In this document: positions 10,792 through 18,271 of the stretch, in pieces
Numbering within the stretch: position 1 is the stretch's first letter
Layout: each line of letters starts with the position of its first letter
Source: UBA7957 sp965222695
GTDB lineage: Bacteria; Pseudomonadota; Gammaproteobacteria; Granulosicoccales; Granulosicoccaceae
Length of the DNA: 64,000 nt
Assembly (NCBI GenBank): GCA_965222695.1
Contig: OZ244967.1
Span: forward strand, 5,084,001 to 5,148,000
Direction of reading: 5' to 3'
Made by a program: the position numbers and the translations under genes
Notes under the pieces: generated by a model
Seen by the model: the letters and a program-made list of their open reading frames with translations, nothing else
Told to the model about the DNA's origin: nothing
Database searches by the model: none

Positions 10792-13506
10792 ATGAGAAGT
10801 AAACCAATGACTAGGCTGATTTCGAAAAAGCCTGAACAAAAGACCAAGCCCTTCAGGGGGCTAACCGTATTCCTGGCAGCGGCGGCGGTAATGACCGTTT
10901 ATGGGTGCGCGACAACCTCACCTGAACCTCAGGAAATACCGCCCGAGGCGGCAGGCCTGAAGGCAGATCAGTTAATGGTGGTTGACTGCCTGTTACCGGG
11001 TCAGGTTCGTCAAATGGGATCCCGCCTGACCTACTTATCTCCACGCCGTCCGATTAAAACGACTGCCAGCGATTGTGAAATTCGCGGGGGTGAGTATGTT
11101 TCTTTCGATCGCTCCAACTATGCGACCGCACTCAAGATCTGGCTGCCCCAGGCTCAGGAGGGAAATCCTGAGGCCCAGACTTATGTCGGTGAGATATATG
11201 AGAAAGGCCTGGGCATACAGGCTGATTACAAAATTGCCGCTGAATGGTACCGCCGCGCAGCCGAGCAAGGGCATTCCAGAGCGCAGATTAATTTAGGTTA
11301 TCTCTACGAAGGCGGACTAGGAGTAGAGCGCGATCTGACCACCGCCATGAATTGGTATCGTCAGGCGTCCGGCCTCATCGACGGCGATCTGGAATTTGTT
11401 TCCTCTATCGAAGCGGCCAACCGGGAAGCCAAGGCCATAGAACACGAGCAACTGAAAACGGAAAACGTACAACTGAAATCCGAGTTGGAGCAAACGAAAA
11501 CGCAATTGGCCCAGAGGCAAAAGACACTGGGTTCTTCGGAAAGGCGCGTCGCTGAACTGCGCAAGCAGCTGGAAACGAAACGCCAGGAACTGGCCGAAGC
11601 TGAGGCAAATACCACGGTTGTGGTATCCGGGGCGGATCCCGAACTGGAAGAAAAGCTCAATCGCGCGGAAGAGGAAAAAACCCGCTTGACCGAAAGGCTT
11701 GCCAAAGAACAATTGGCGAAGCGGAAGCTGGAGCGTGAGCAGCAGGCGACTGTTGCGGAACTTGAGAAAAGCCAGCAGACATTGACACAGAGCCGGTCGG
11801 AACTCGCGTTGGCGGAAAGACAGCTGAATGAGCAAAAGCAGATCTTGTCCAGCTCCAGCCAGGATGCGCAGAAGCTCGCTGAATTAAACGAAAAAGTTCT
11901 GCAGTTACAACAAACCGTTCAGCAGCAGGAAGCCGATACAATTGCCCTGGAAACCCAATCGGCTGAACAAAGAACGACGCTGGAGTCTGAAATTGCCAAA
12001 AGCCGCGCAGCGGAGAAAGAGCTGCAGAATGCCCTGGATAAACGCAACTCGGATGTTGATTTGCTCAAGCAACAGCTGGCTGCAACCGAAACCGCCAACC
12101 AGGAAAAGCTGGCGCAGGCGGATCGCGACTTACAGACCGCTCGGGCCGAGCAACAGCGGCTAACGTCGAAGCTTGCAACTCAACAACTTGCCAGCCGCAA
12201 AAACACCAATGAGCAGATCGCAAAACTGGAGAAGGAATTAAAATCACAGGAAGATCTGGTTTTCGCACAGCGTAGCGAACTGGATGCGCTGGAGGGCAAA
12301 TTGCTGCAGACCCAGGCACGTTTGAACAACGATTCCGGATCTGCGGTGGTGGCTGCGGTTTCCTCGGGCCCGGTGATTGAAATCATCGATCCGCCTTTGA
12401 TGGCCACACGTGGTACTCCCCAGATGAACCTGCGCAGTGCCGTGCCGGAAATCGAAATTATCGGCCGGATAGAGTCGCAGACAGACCTCTTATCTTTCCG
12501 TGTCAATGATCAGGCCGCTACGGTGGAGTCAAACGGTCTGTTCCGTTTGAAGAAAACCGTCAATGCAAGCGGAACACCGATGAATCTTGTGGCCATAGAT
12601 CAGGACGGACAGAGAACCGCACTTGAATTCGTGCTCAACCCCAACAAGTCCGGGCGCACTCAGCAAGTCGCTTCCTCTTCGAAGAAATTCGGTGCTAAAA
12701 CCATCGAAGGTGTTGAATTCGGGAACTACTATGCTCTGGTTATAGGAAACAATGCTTATCCCAAGCTGACCAATCTCAACACGGCTGCCAATGATGCACA
12801 GGTCGTCGCTGACATACTGGAGAATAAGTACGGCTTTAATACCAAATTACTGATCAATGCCGATCGTTACACCATGCTGTCGGAATTGAACAAGTTGCGT
12901 GAGACCCTGACCGAAAAAGACAATCTGCTGATCTACTATGCCGGGCACGGAGAGCTGGATAAGGTCAATCTGCGAGGGTATTGGCTGCCGGTCGATTCAG
13001 AGGCTGACAGCAGTGCTAATTGGATTTCCAACGTGGCTATCACCGATGTCCTGAACGTGATGTCGGCCAAGCATATTTTGGTCGTAGCCGACTCCTGTTA
13101 CTCAGGTTCCATGACCCGCTCATCTTTGGCCAGGCTTGAGGCCGGATTATCCGACGATGCCCGTAAAAAATGGTATCAGGCGATGAACAACACCAAGGCG
13201 CGTGCGGTACTCACCTCAGGAGGTGTCAAGCCGGTACTCGACAGTGGCGGCGGTGAACATTCCATCTTTGCGAAAGCCTTCATCGACGTCCTGCGGGAAA
13301 ATGACGGAGTATTGGAAGGGTTCAAACTCTATAGAGAAGTTCAGCAACGCGTGAAGAATGCGGCTGCCGCGCTTAACGTGGATCAGGAACCGCAGTATGC
13401 GCCCATTAAATATGCGGGGCATGAAGCCGGCGAATTCTTCCTTCTGCCGGATAGCTCGGCTGCAGCTCAGCCGGCATCAAAGACATTTCTTTCAGCCATG
13501 AAGTAA
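10792..13506 (+). CDS. Caspase-like (peptidase C14) lipoprotein with Sel1 repeats and coiled coil
   Basis: 904 residues. An N-terminal hydrophobic segment ending VYGC looks like a lipoprotein signal. Two Sel1 repeats (AQTYVGEIYEKGLG, AQINLGYLYEGGLG) follow. A long Gln/Glu/Ala/Lys coiled coil occupies about 210-520. A small beta domain comes next, then a C-terminal caspase-like domain that begins YYALVIGNNAYPKL. The catalytic dyad is intact: His719 in YYAGHGE and Cys769 in DSCYSG. This suggests a cell-envelope cysteine protease with Arg/Lys or Asp specificity that cannot be predicted. I chose the ATG at 10792, preceded by GGTGGAG. A GTG at 10720 is in frame but would bury the lipoprotein signal. 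Its place near the Ser/Thr kinase and VWA-like genes hints at a shared stress or signalling role; that is inference. Confidence 0.88.
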   Translation: MRSKPMTRLISKKPEQKTKPFRGLTVFLAAAAVMTVYGCATTSPEPQEIPPEAAGLKADQLMVVDCLLPGQVRQMGSRLTYLSPRRPIKTTASDCEIRGGEYVSFDRSNYATALKIWLPQAQEGNPEAQTYVGEIYEKGLGIQADYKIAAEWYRRAAEQGHSRAQINLGYLYEGGLGVERDLTTAMNWYRQASGLIDGDLEFVSSIEAANREAKAIEHEQLKTENVQLKSELEQTKTQLAQRQKTLGSSERRVAELRKQLETKRQELAEAEANTTVVVSGADPELEEKLNRAEEEKTRLTERLAKEQLAKRKLEREQQATVAELEKSQQTLTQSRSELALAERQLNEQKQILSSSSQDAQKLAELNEKVLQLQQTVQQQEADTIALETQSAEQRTTLESEIAKSRAAEKELQNALDKRNSDVDLLKQQLAATETANQEKLAQADRDLQTARAEQQRLTSKLATQQLASRKNTNEQIAKLEKELKSQEDLVFAQRSELDALEGKLLQTQARLNNDSGSAVVAAVSSGPVIEIIDPPLMATRGTPQMNLRSAVPEIEIIGRIESQTDLLSFRVNDQAATVESNGLFRLKKTVNASGTPMNLVAIDQDGQRTALEFVLNPNKSGRTQQVASSSKKFGAKTIEGVEFGNYYALVIGNNAYPKLTNLNTAANDAQVVADILENKYGFNTKLLINADRYTMLSELNKLRETLTEKDNLLIYYAGHGELDKVNLRGYWLPVDSEADSSANWISNVAITDVLNVMSAKHILVVADSCYSGSMTRSSLARLEAGLSDDARKKWYQAMNNTKARAVLTSGGVKPVLDSGGGEHSIFAKAFIDVLRENDGVLEGFKLYREVQQRVKNAAAALNVDQEPQYAPIKYAGHEAGEFFLLPDSSAAAQPASKTFLSAMK

Positions 13507-13561
13507 AAGCAGGCAAACGGGTCGTAATCGGCGCGCGATACCGATTACGGCCCTGTCTTTA

Positions 13562-13782
13562 AGAGCCTGTTCAAAATCTCTGCGCCTACTGCGAATTCGC
13601 TGAGTTTGGCCAGATTTCCTCCTGATTTTATGCAGCACATCCGTATGCTTTACCCCTAACGGGGCTTGCGTTCAAAACGCTCCAGGCGTTTTAGTCGTTG
13701 CGTAGAGTCACTATGCGCCTCAAATCAGAAGAAAATCTGACTCAAATCAGCGCATTCTCGCGACGACGCAGAGATTTTGAAC
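13562..13782. repeat. MITE-like element, copy 2, interrupted by an IS
   Basis: This begins AGAGCCTGTTCAAAATCTCTGCG and runs to CGCAGAGATTTTGAAC, where the right terminal repeat breaks off. The missing end, AGGCTCT, reappears at 15263-15269, immediately after the inserted IS. It shares its interior with copies 1 and 3. Together the two pieces make an element of about 228 bases. Confidence 0.85.
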
Positions 13783-13789
13783 TAATGGA

Positions 13790-13801
13790 ATGGTTCGCCC
13801 C
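13790..13801 (+). repeat. Left subterminal inverted repeat of the IS
   Basis: ATGGTTCGCCCC, eight bases inside the left end. Its exact reverse complement lies at 15248-15259. A further perfect hairpin, AGTCATTA/TAATGACT at 13811-13829, lies between this repeat and the transposase start. Confidence 0.85.
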
Positions 13802-13883
13802 TCCTCTCAAAGTCATTATAGTAATGACTGGGTATTTAAGACGGCTACTGTGTGAGCCAAACAACGAGATGAAGGAGCGAACC

Positions 13884-14933
13884 ATGAAACATGATACCGA
13901 AAAACACCCGTTAAAAGTAATCGCTATCGATTTGGCGAAGAACAGCTTTCAGGTTTTTGCCGCTGATCAGTCGGGGCGCAAAGTGATGAATCGAAAAATG
14001 AACCGGCAGTTATTGAAACAATGGATGGTCAAACAACAGCCCTGTCTGGTGGCCATGGAGGCTTGTGGCAGCGCCCATTATTGGGGTCGTTTATTTCAGT
14101 CTTACGGGCACAAGGTAAAGCTGATAGCCCCACAGTTTGTCAAGCCCTATGTCAAGTCGAACAAAAGCGATGCGGCAGATGCTGAGGCCATTAGCGAAGC
14201 GGTGCAACGTCCCGGCATGCGTTTTGTCGCGATCAAGGAGGTGGCCCAGCAGGATATACAAGCCATACACCGATTGCGTAGTCTGGCGGTTGGGCAACGT
14301 ACTGCGCAAGTGAATCAGATTCGCGGATTGCTCCAGGAGTATGGTCTTGTCCTGGCCCGAGGACGGGCAACAGTGATTAACCGGTTGCCCGAGGTCTTGG
14401 AGGATGCCGACAACGGCTTGAGTGACTTGTTTCGCGAGCAACTCCAACGGATGTATGAAGAGCTTTTGCACAGTGACCAGCGGGTGACTGATTACGACGA
14501 CACACTGCAGAGGTTGGCTAAGCAGGATGAGCAGGCAAAGCGGCTGATGACGATCCCAGGGGTCGGCCCACTGGTGGCAACGGCACTGCTGGCGGGTATC
14601 GGCGATATCAAGTCGTTTCGCAATGGCCGGGAACTGGGGGCCTGGTTGGGTCTGGTGCCACGACAGCACTCAACAGGGGGCAAGCCAACGTTGTTGGGTA
14701 TCAGCAAGCGAGGAGACGTTTACCTGCGAACCTTGCTGATACACGGTGCTCGTTCTGTGGTTGTGCATGTCGACCAATGTCGCACGAACACCCAGCGATG
14801 GTGCCAGGCGCTCAAACAGCGCAGTCACATGAACGTCGCTATTGTGGCGATGGCCAATAAAATAGCACGCGTCGCCTATGCGTTGTTAAAAAACGGCGAA
14901 GACTACTCCACCGCAACTCTGGCCAGGGTGTGA
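13884..14933 (+). CDS. IS110-family transposase (IS1111 group)
   Basis: 349-residue recombinase. The N-terminal RuvC-like DEDD domain shows IDLAKNSFQVF (first Asp), MEACGSAHYWGR (Glu) and KSNKSDAADAEAI (Asp pair). The C-terminal Transposase_20 domain shows IPGVGPLVATALLAGIGD and LGAWLGLVPRQHSTGGK, including the conserved serine region. This family cuts and rejoins DNA guided by a structured bridge RNA encoded in the element. The ATG at 13884 follows GAAGGAG. The frame extends upstream to 13698, but that part lies in the MITE and is not coding. The gene is full length with no frameshift. Confidence 0.96.
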   Translation: MKHDTEKHPLKVIAIDLAKNSFQVFAADQSGRKVMNRKMNRQLLKQWMVKQQPCLVAMEACGSAHYWGRLFQSYGHKVKLIAPQFVKPYVKSNKSDAADAEAISEAVQRPGMRFVAIKEVAQQDIQAIHRLRSLAVGQRTAQVNQIRGLLQEYGLVLARGRATVINRLPEVLEDADNGLSDLFREQLQRMYEELLHSDQRVTDYDDTLQRLAKQDEQAKRLMTIPGVGPLVATALLAGIGDIKSFRNGRELGAWLGLVPRQHSTGGKPTLLGISKRGDVYLRTLLIHGARSVVVHVDQCRTNTQRWCQALKQRSHMNVAIVAMANKIARVAYALLKNGEDYSTATLARV

Positions 14934-15262
14934 TAAAAGGGCGAGTCGTTCATGCGTTGCGCTGGAATAACACAAGGTACTGATATTTAGGTTAAGAGTC
15001 CGTGAAGCTAAGCCTCATCCAATTGCAAAGAGTGAAATCACAGTGATGGCATAAAGGGTTATAAACCGCGCACCTGGGAGCCTGATAGAGCCTATGGTCA
15101 CCACGAGGTAGACCGCTGAACTGATGAGGCCAGGGGCGAGCGAATTCCATCAGGGTACGACAGAGCGCGACAAGCGTTCTCGATTCGATACCGGATATAT
15201 GGCTGCAATAACTTCTTTATGAGTACTACATTTTATTCTTGCATAACGGGGCGAACCATATA
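14934..15262 (+). ncRNA. Candidate bridge-RNA region of the IS (3' non-coding end)
   Basis: The 329 bases from the transposase stop to the right end of the IS hold no ORF. In IS1111-group elements the guide (bridge) RNA is reported to come from this 3' side. By position this is the candidate. I did not derive its fold or its guide loops, so the RNA limits are unknown. Confidence 0.35.
15248..15259 (-). repeat. Right subterminal inverted repeat of the IS
   Basis: GGGGCGAACCAT, a perfect reverse complement of 13790-13801. Three bases then separate it from the resumed MITE sequence (AGGCTCT at 15263). Confidence 0.85.
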
Positions 15263-15407
15263 AGGCTCTAAGCAAGATTCCACATCAGGCCATAATTCCT
15301 GCCTATTTGTAAGGTTTCAGCCGAAAATATACCTACATAGCGAAATACTGAAGCTTCGCCGATTGAGGTACACTCCGAGCGCGTTTTTGATCGGCAAAGG
15401 ATAAAGT

Positions 15408-16202
15408 ATGAACAATCGCGTTTTCGGATCTATGGCTCTGGTAGCGGTATTGTCTGTGATGATTGTTCTGCGGCCCGCGGCTGCGTCTGAACGGGAAGTC
15501 CGTGTTGTTGAGCTTGAGGACGGGACTGAAATCGAGGTCCGGGTCTTTGCGTCAGAGGGCGATAGCTTGCTGATCGGATTTGCCTGTGACGAAGGCCAGA
15601 GCATAAACGAAGAGGAAACAGCCGGCGATCTGTCCGAGGGAGGTGTGGAAGTCTGGATGCCCGATATGCTGGGTGCGCATATGCTACCCAAGCTGCGTAG
15701 CAGTATTGCCCGGATTCCCGCGGAGGAGATTGTCGCGCTGATCGATCTGGCTCATAGAACGACGGGAAAAAAAATATACCTTATCGCAACAGGGCCCGAT
15801 GCCGATTTGATTTTGAGAGGCGCCGCACGATGGGAGGATCAGGAAAAAAGTAAATTGGAGGAATCCGCATTGCAGGGTGCGATATTGATGTTTCCGCGCC
15901 TCAATGCCAAAGAACCGGAACCGGGTAAAGAACCTGAGTATGTCGACGCGGTCGGTAAAACCCGGCTGCCGATCGTTGTGCTCGAAGGGCAGCGTACGCC
16001 CAACAGCTGGGGGCTTGACCATTTCACCAAAGCTCTGTCGGCCGGTGGCAGTCAGGTCACCGCCAGAATAATCCCCGATATACGTGGCTATTTCTTTAAA
16101 CGTGAAGATGCCAACGAGCCTGAGGAATTGGTAACTTCCCAGCTTTCCGGATTAATCAAAGCCAGTTTATTGTATTTCAACGGAACCCGTCATGAAAATT
16201 AA
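15408..16202 (+). CDS. Secreted protein of unknown function, possibly a degenerate alpha/beta hydrolase
   Basis: 264 residues with a clear signal peptide (MNNRVFGSMALVAVLSVMIV, cut near AAAS). I do not recognise a family. The strand-helix alternation (DSLLIGFACDEGQS, KKIYLIATGPDADLIL, RLPIVVLEGQRTPNSWG) and the late Asp/His-type positions resemble the alpha/beta-hydrolase fold. However, the expected GxSxG nucleophile is replaced by ATGPDAD, so catalysis is doubtful. Its last 11 bases overlap the start of the TlpA-like gene, which suggests one transcript and a shared periplasmic role. Confidence 0.7.
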   Translation: MNNRVFGSMALVAVLSVMIVLRPAAASEREVRVVELEDGTEIEVRVFASEGDSLLIGFACDEGQSINEEETAGDLSEGGVEVWMPDMLGAHMLPKLRSSIARIPAEEIVALIDLAHRTTGKKIYLIATGPDADLILRGAARWEDQEKSKLEESALQGAILMFPRLNAKEPEPGKEPEYVDAVGKTRLPIVVLEGQRTPNSWGLDHFTKALSAGGSQVTARIIPDIRGYFFKREDANEPEELVTSQLSGLIKASLLYFNGTRHEN

Positions 16203-16677
16203 TGCCATAGTCGTCATCTGCTCTTTAGTGTTTTCAGGTCTTTTATCCGCAGCCGAATTAAAACCCTTTAATGGAAAAACGCCCGCATTGGAACTGCTGG
16301 ATACGGCGGGTGTATCCCACTCGCTTGGGGATTACAAAGGTAAGGTCGTGCTGGTTCAGTTCTGGGCGACATACTGCACACCTTGCCGCAAGGAAATGCC
16401 TTCCATGAACCGTCTGCAGGAGAAACTGGGAGACGATTTTGCCATTCTGGCCGTCAATATGGGCGAGAGCCCGCAGGAGGTGGATGAATTTGTGGCCGAG
16501 GTCGGTCCGGAATTTACCATATTGATGGATCAAGAGGGCAAAGCCATCGCGAACTGGAAAGTTTTTGCTGCGCCGTCCAATTTTGTTGTCGATCGCGATG
16601 GCGACATTCGCTATACACTGTACGGTGGCGTGGAATGGGACTCTGAAGAAATCGTCACTGCGCTGGAGAGTTTGTAA
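16192..16677 (+). CDS. TlpA/ResA-like thiol-disulfide oxidoreductase
   Basis: 161-residue exported thioredoxin-fold protein. A signal peptide (MKINAIVVICSLVFSGLLSA) is followed by the AhpC/TSA-type domain with redox motif CTPC (Cys62, Cys65) in VQFWATYCTPCRKEMP. The cis-proline position is kept (AAPSNFVVDRDG). This type usually reduces disulfides of periplasmic client proteins such as apocytochromes. The start overlaps the preceding secreted-protein gene by 11 bases. The client is unknown. Confidence 0.92.
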   Translation: MKINAIVVICSLVFSGLLSAAELKPFNGKTPALELLDTAGVSHSLGDYKGKVVLVQFWATYCTPCRKEMPSMNRLQEKLGDDFAILAVNMGESPQEVDEFVAEVGPEFTILMDQEGKAIANWKVFAAPSNFVVDRDGDIRYTLYGGVEWDSEEIVTALESL

Positions 16678-16759
16678 CCCAGGCTGTACTCTCCAGCTCC
16701 TGGTATCCTTGTCATATGGTGTCTGGCAATTGTGAACCGTTTAATCAGAGTATGACCCA

Positions 16760-17539
16760 ATGTGTCTGATCACATTCGCGTATAAAATCCACCCGATTTA
16801 TAATCTGATAGTTGTCGCCAATCGGGATGAATTTTTTGACCGCGAAACACGTCCGGCCCATCAATGGGAAAATCCTCCGGGAATCTATGGCGGACAGGAT
16901 CTGCGGCAGGGCGGAACCTGGTTGGGTATAAACACCGAAGGAAAATTTACCGCTGTAACAAATTACAGGGATGGAACTAAGCTGCAGGAAGGTAAAAAGT
17001 CGCGAGGCTTGCTTGCCCGGGATTATCTCAGTACGGGCAAACCTGCGCCGGACTACCTTTCCGAACTTCAATCGCGGGCCAATCAATTCGGCGGATTTAA
17101 TCTGCTTTGCGGCGATGTCTGCGGCTTGTTTTATTTGTCGAATGCCGGAGGGGAATACAGCAAGTTGCAGGCAGGCCTGTACGGACTGAGCAATGCATAC
17201 CTGGACGTGGATTGGCCAAAAGTGAAAAAGGCGAAAAGCAATCTGCAGATGCTATTGAATCACCGGCACATGGAGCCGCGGGAACTCATGCAGATAATGC
17301 ATGATCCACAAACTGCAAGCGATGAAGAATTGCCGGATACCGGCATCAGTTATGAATGGGAAAAACAACTGTCATCCCAGTTTATCCGGGTCGACGGCTA
17401 CGGAACGCGTTGCACGACCGTGATACTGCAGGAGTATTCGGGAAAAACCGTGTTTTTTGAACAAGAGTTTTCACAGGAAGGGGCCGGAAGCAGCAGCACC
17501 AGGGAATTCGATTTGAATTGCGTAGGTGAGCATGAATAA
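16760..17539 (+). CDS. NRDE-family (TANGO2-like) protein
   Basis: 259 residues. The family signature is at the N-terminus: MCLITFAY, then NLIVVANRDEFFDR, then GGQDLRQGGTWLGIN and FTAVTNYRD. Cys2 follows the initiator Met, as in N-terminal-nucleophile-like folds. RCTTVIL lies near the C-terminus. The biochemical role of bacterial NRDE proteins is not settled; eukaryotic relatives are linked to haem or lipid handling. The gene stands alone between tlpA-like and the ABC cassette. Confidence 0.93.
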   Translation: MCLITFAYKIHPIYNLIVVANRDEFFDRETRPAHQWENPPGIYGGQDLRQGGTWLGINTEGKFTAVTNYRDGTKLQEGKKSRGLLARDYLSTGKPAPDYLSELQSRANQFGGFNLLCGDVCGLFYLSNAGGEYSKLQAGLYGLSNAYLDVDWPKVKKAKSNLQMLLNHRHMEPRELMQIMHDPQTASDEELPDTGISYEWEKQLSSQFIRVDGYGTRCTTVILQEYSGKTVFFEQEFSQEGAGSSSTREFDLNCVGEHE

Positions 17540-17568
17540 TATCCGGTCAAACACATCTAGGCTTCACT

Positions 17569-18264
17569 GTGCCTGACATTCTGGTGCAATGCACGGATCT
17601 TCACTACGCTTACAAGGATGCCGGTAAGCCGAGACAGGTTCTCAAAGGTATCAAGCTCAGAATTGCCCGAGGCGAATCCATCGCGCTGCTTGGCGCCAGT
17701 GGCGCGGGCAAATCGACGCTGCTGAATCTGCTCGGCGGAATAGACCGGCCCGAATCCGGGGATGTGATTATCGACCGGCAATCTCTGCGCCGTATGGCGG
17801 AGCCGGAGTTGACTTTATTCCGGCGTTCCCGGATTGGATTTATCTACCAGCTGTTTAATCTGATTCCCACATTGACAGTGGCCGAGAATATCGGGCTTCC
17901 GCTGGAGCTGGCCGGAGTCAACCGGTCTCGCAGACGGGAATATACCGATCTGTGGTTGCAGCGGGTGGGTCTGGCAGGACGTGATGCGGCATTTCCGGAT
18001 CAATTATCCGGAGGCGAACAGCAACGGGTGGCGATTGCCCGTGCCCTGGTTCACCGGCCTGCCTTGGTGCTGGCCGATGAACCGACCGGAAATCTCGACG
18101 CAAACACCGGCCGGCGAATTCTCGATTTATTGTTTCAGCTTGCGTCGGATGATCAACAGACATTGTTTATCGTCACTCACAGTGAAGCCGTAGCCGCCCG
18201 GGCCGAACGACTCCTGCAGCTGCATTCAGGCCGGGTGAGTGAACTGACAGCGGCGGGACAATGA
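17569..18264 (+). CDS. ABC transporter ATP-binding protein (LolD/MacB-like)
   Basis: 231 residues. Walker A GASGAGKST, signature LSGGEQQRVAIARAL and Walker B LVLADEPTGNLD are all intact. The sequence is typical of the LolD/MacB class, which pairs with FtsX-type permeases and works on envelope substrates instead of classical import. It starts with GTG at 17569. The stop lies eight bases before the permease start, and the permease in turn overlaps an AttH-like lipoprotein gene. The three form one operon. Confidence 0.95.
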   Translation: MPDILVQCTDLHYAYKDAGKPRQVLKGIKLRIARGESIALLGASGAGKSTLLNLLGGIDRPESGDVIIDRQSLRRMAEPELTLFRRSRIGFIYQLFNLIPTLTVAENIGLPLELAGVNRSRRREYTDLWLQRVGLAGRDAAFPDQLSGGEQQRVAIARALVHRPALVLADEPTGNLDANTGRRILDLLFQLASDDQQTLFIVTHSEAVAARAERLLQLHSGRVSELTAAGQ

Positions 18265-18271
18265 GTACGCA

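Larger units (their letters stand above)
13783..15262 (+). mobile_element. IS110-family insertion sequence, IS1111 group
   Basis: About 1480 bases between the two halves of a split MITE, so both ends are defined to within about two bases. It carries one transposase gene. Perfect 12-base subterminal inverted repeats (ATGGTTCGCCCC at 13790-13801, GGGGCGAACCAT at 15248-15259) lie a few bases inside the ends. Subterminal repeats are the mark of the IS1111 group, as opposed to IS110 sensu stricto. No target-site duplication is evident, as usual for this family. The gene and both ends are intact, so it may be active. Confidence 0.88.

Noticed and set aside
13698..13883. Upstream in-frame extension of the transposase
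   Set aside because: It runs through MITE sequence and the left end of the IS; the ATG at 13884 has a strong ribosome-binding site and gives the family length.
14091..14669. 192-residue minus-strand ORF inside the transposase gene
   Set aside because: Antisense shadow of a conserved transposase; no family features.
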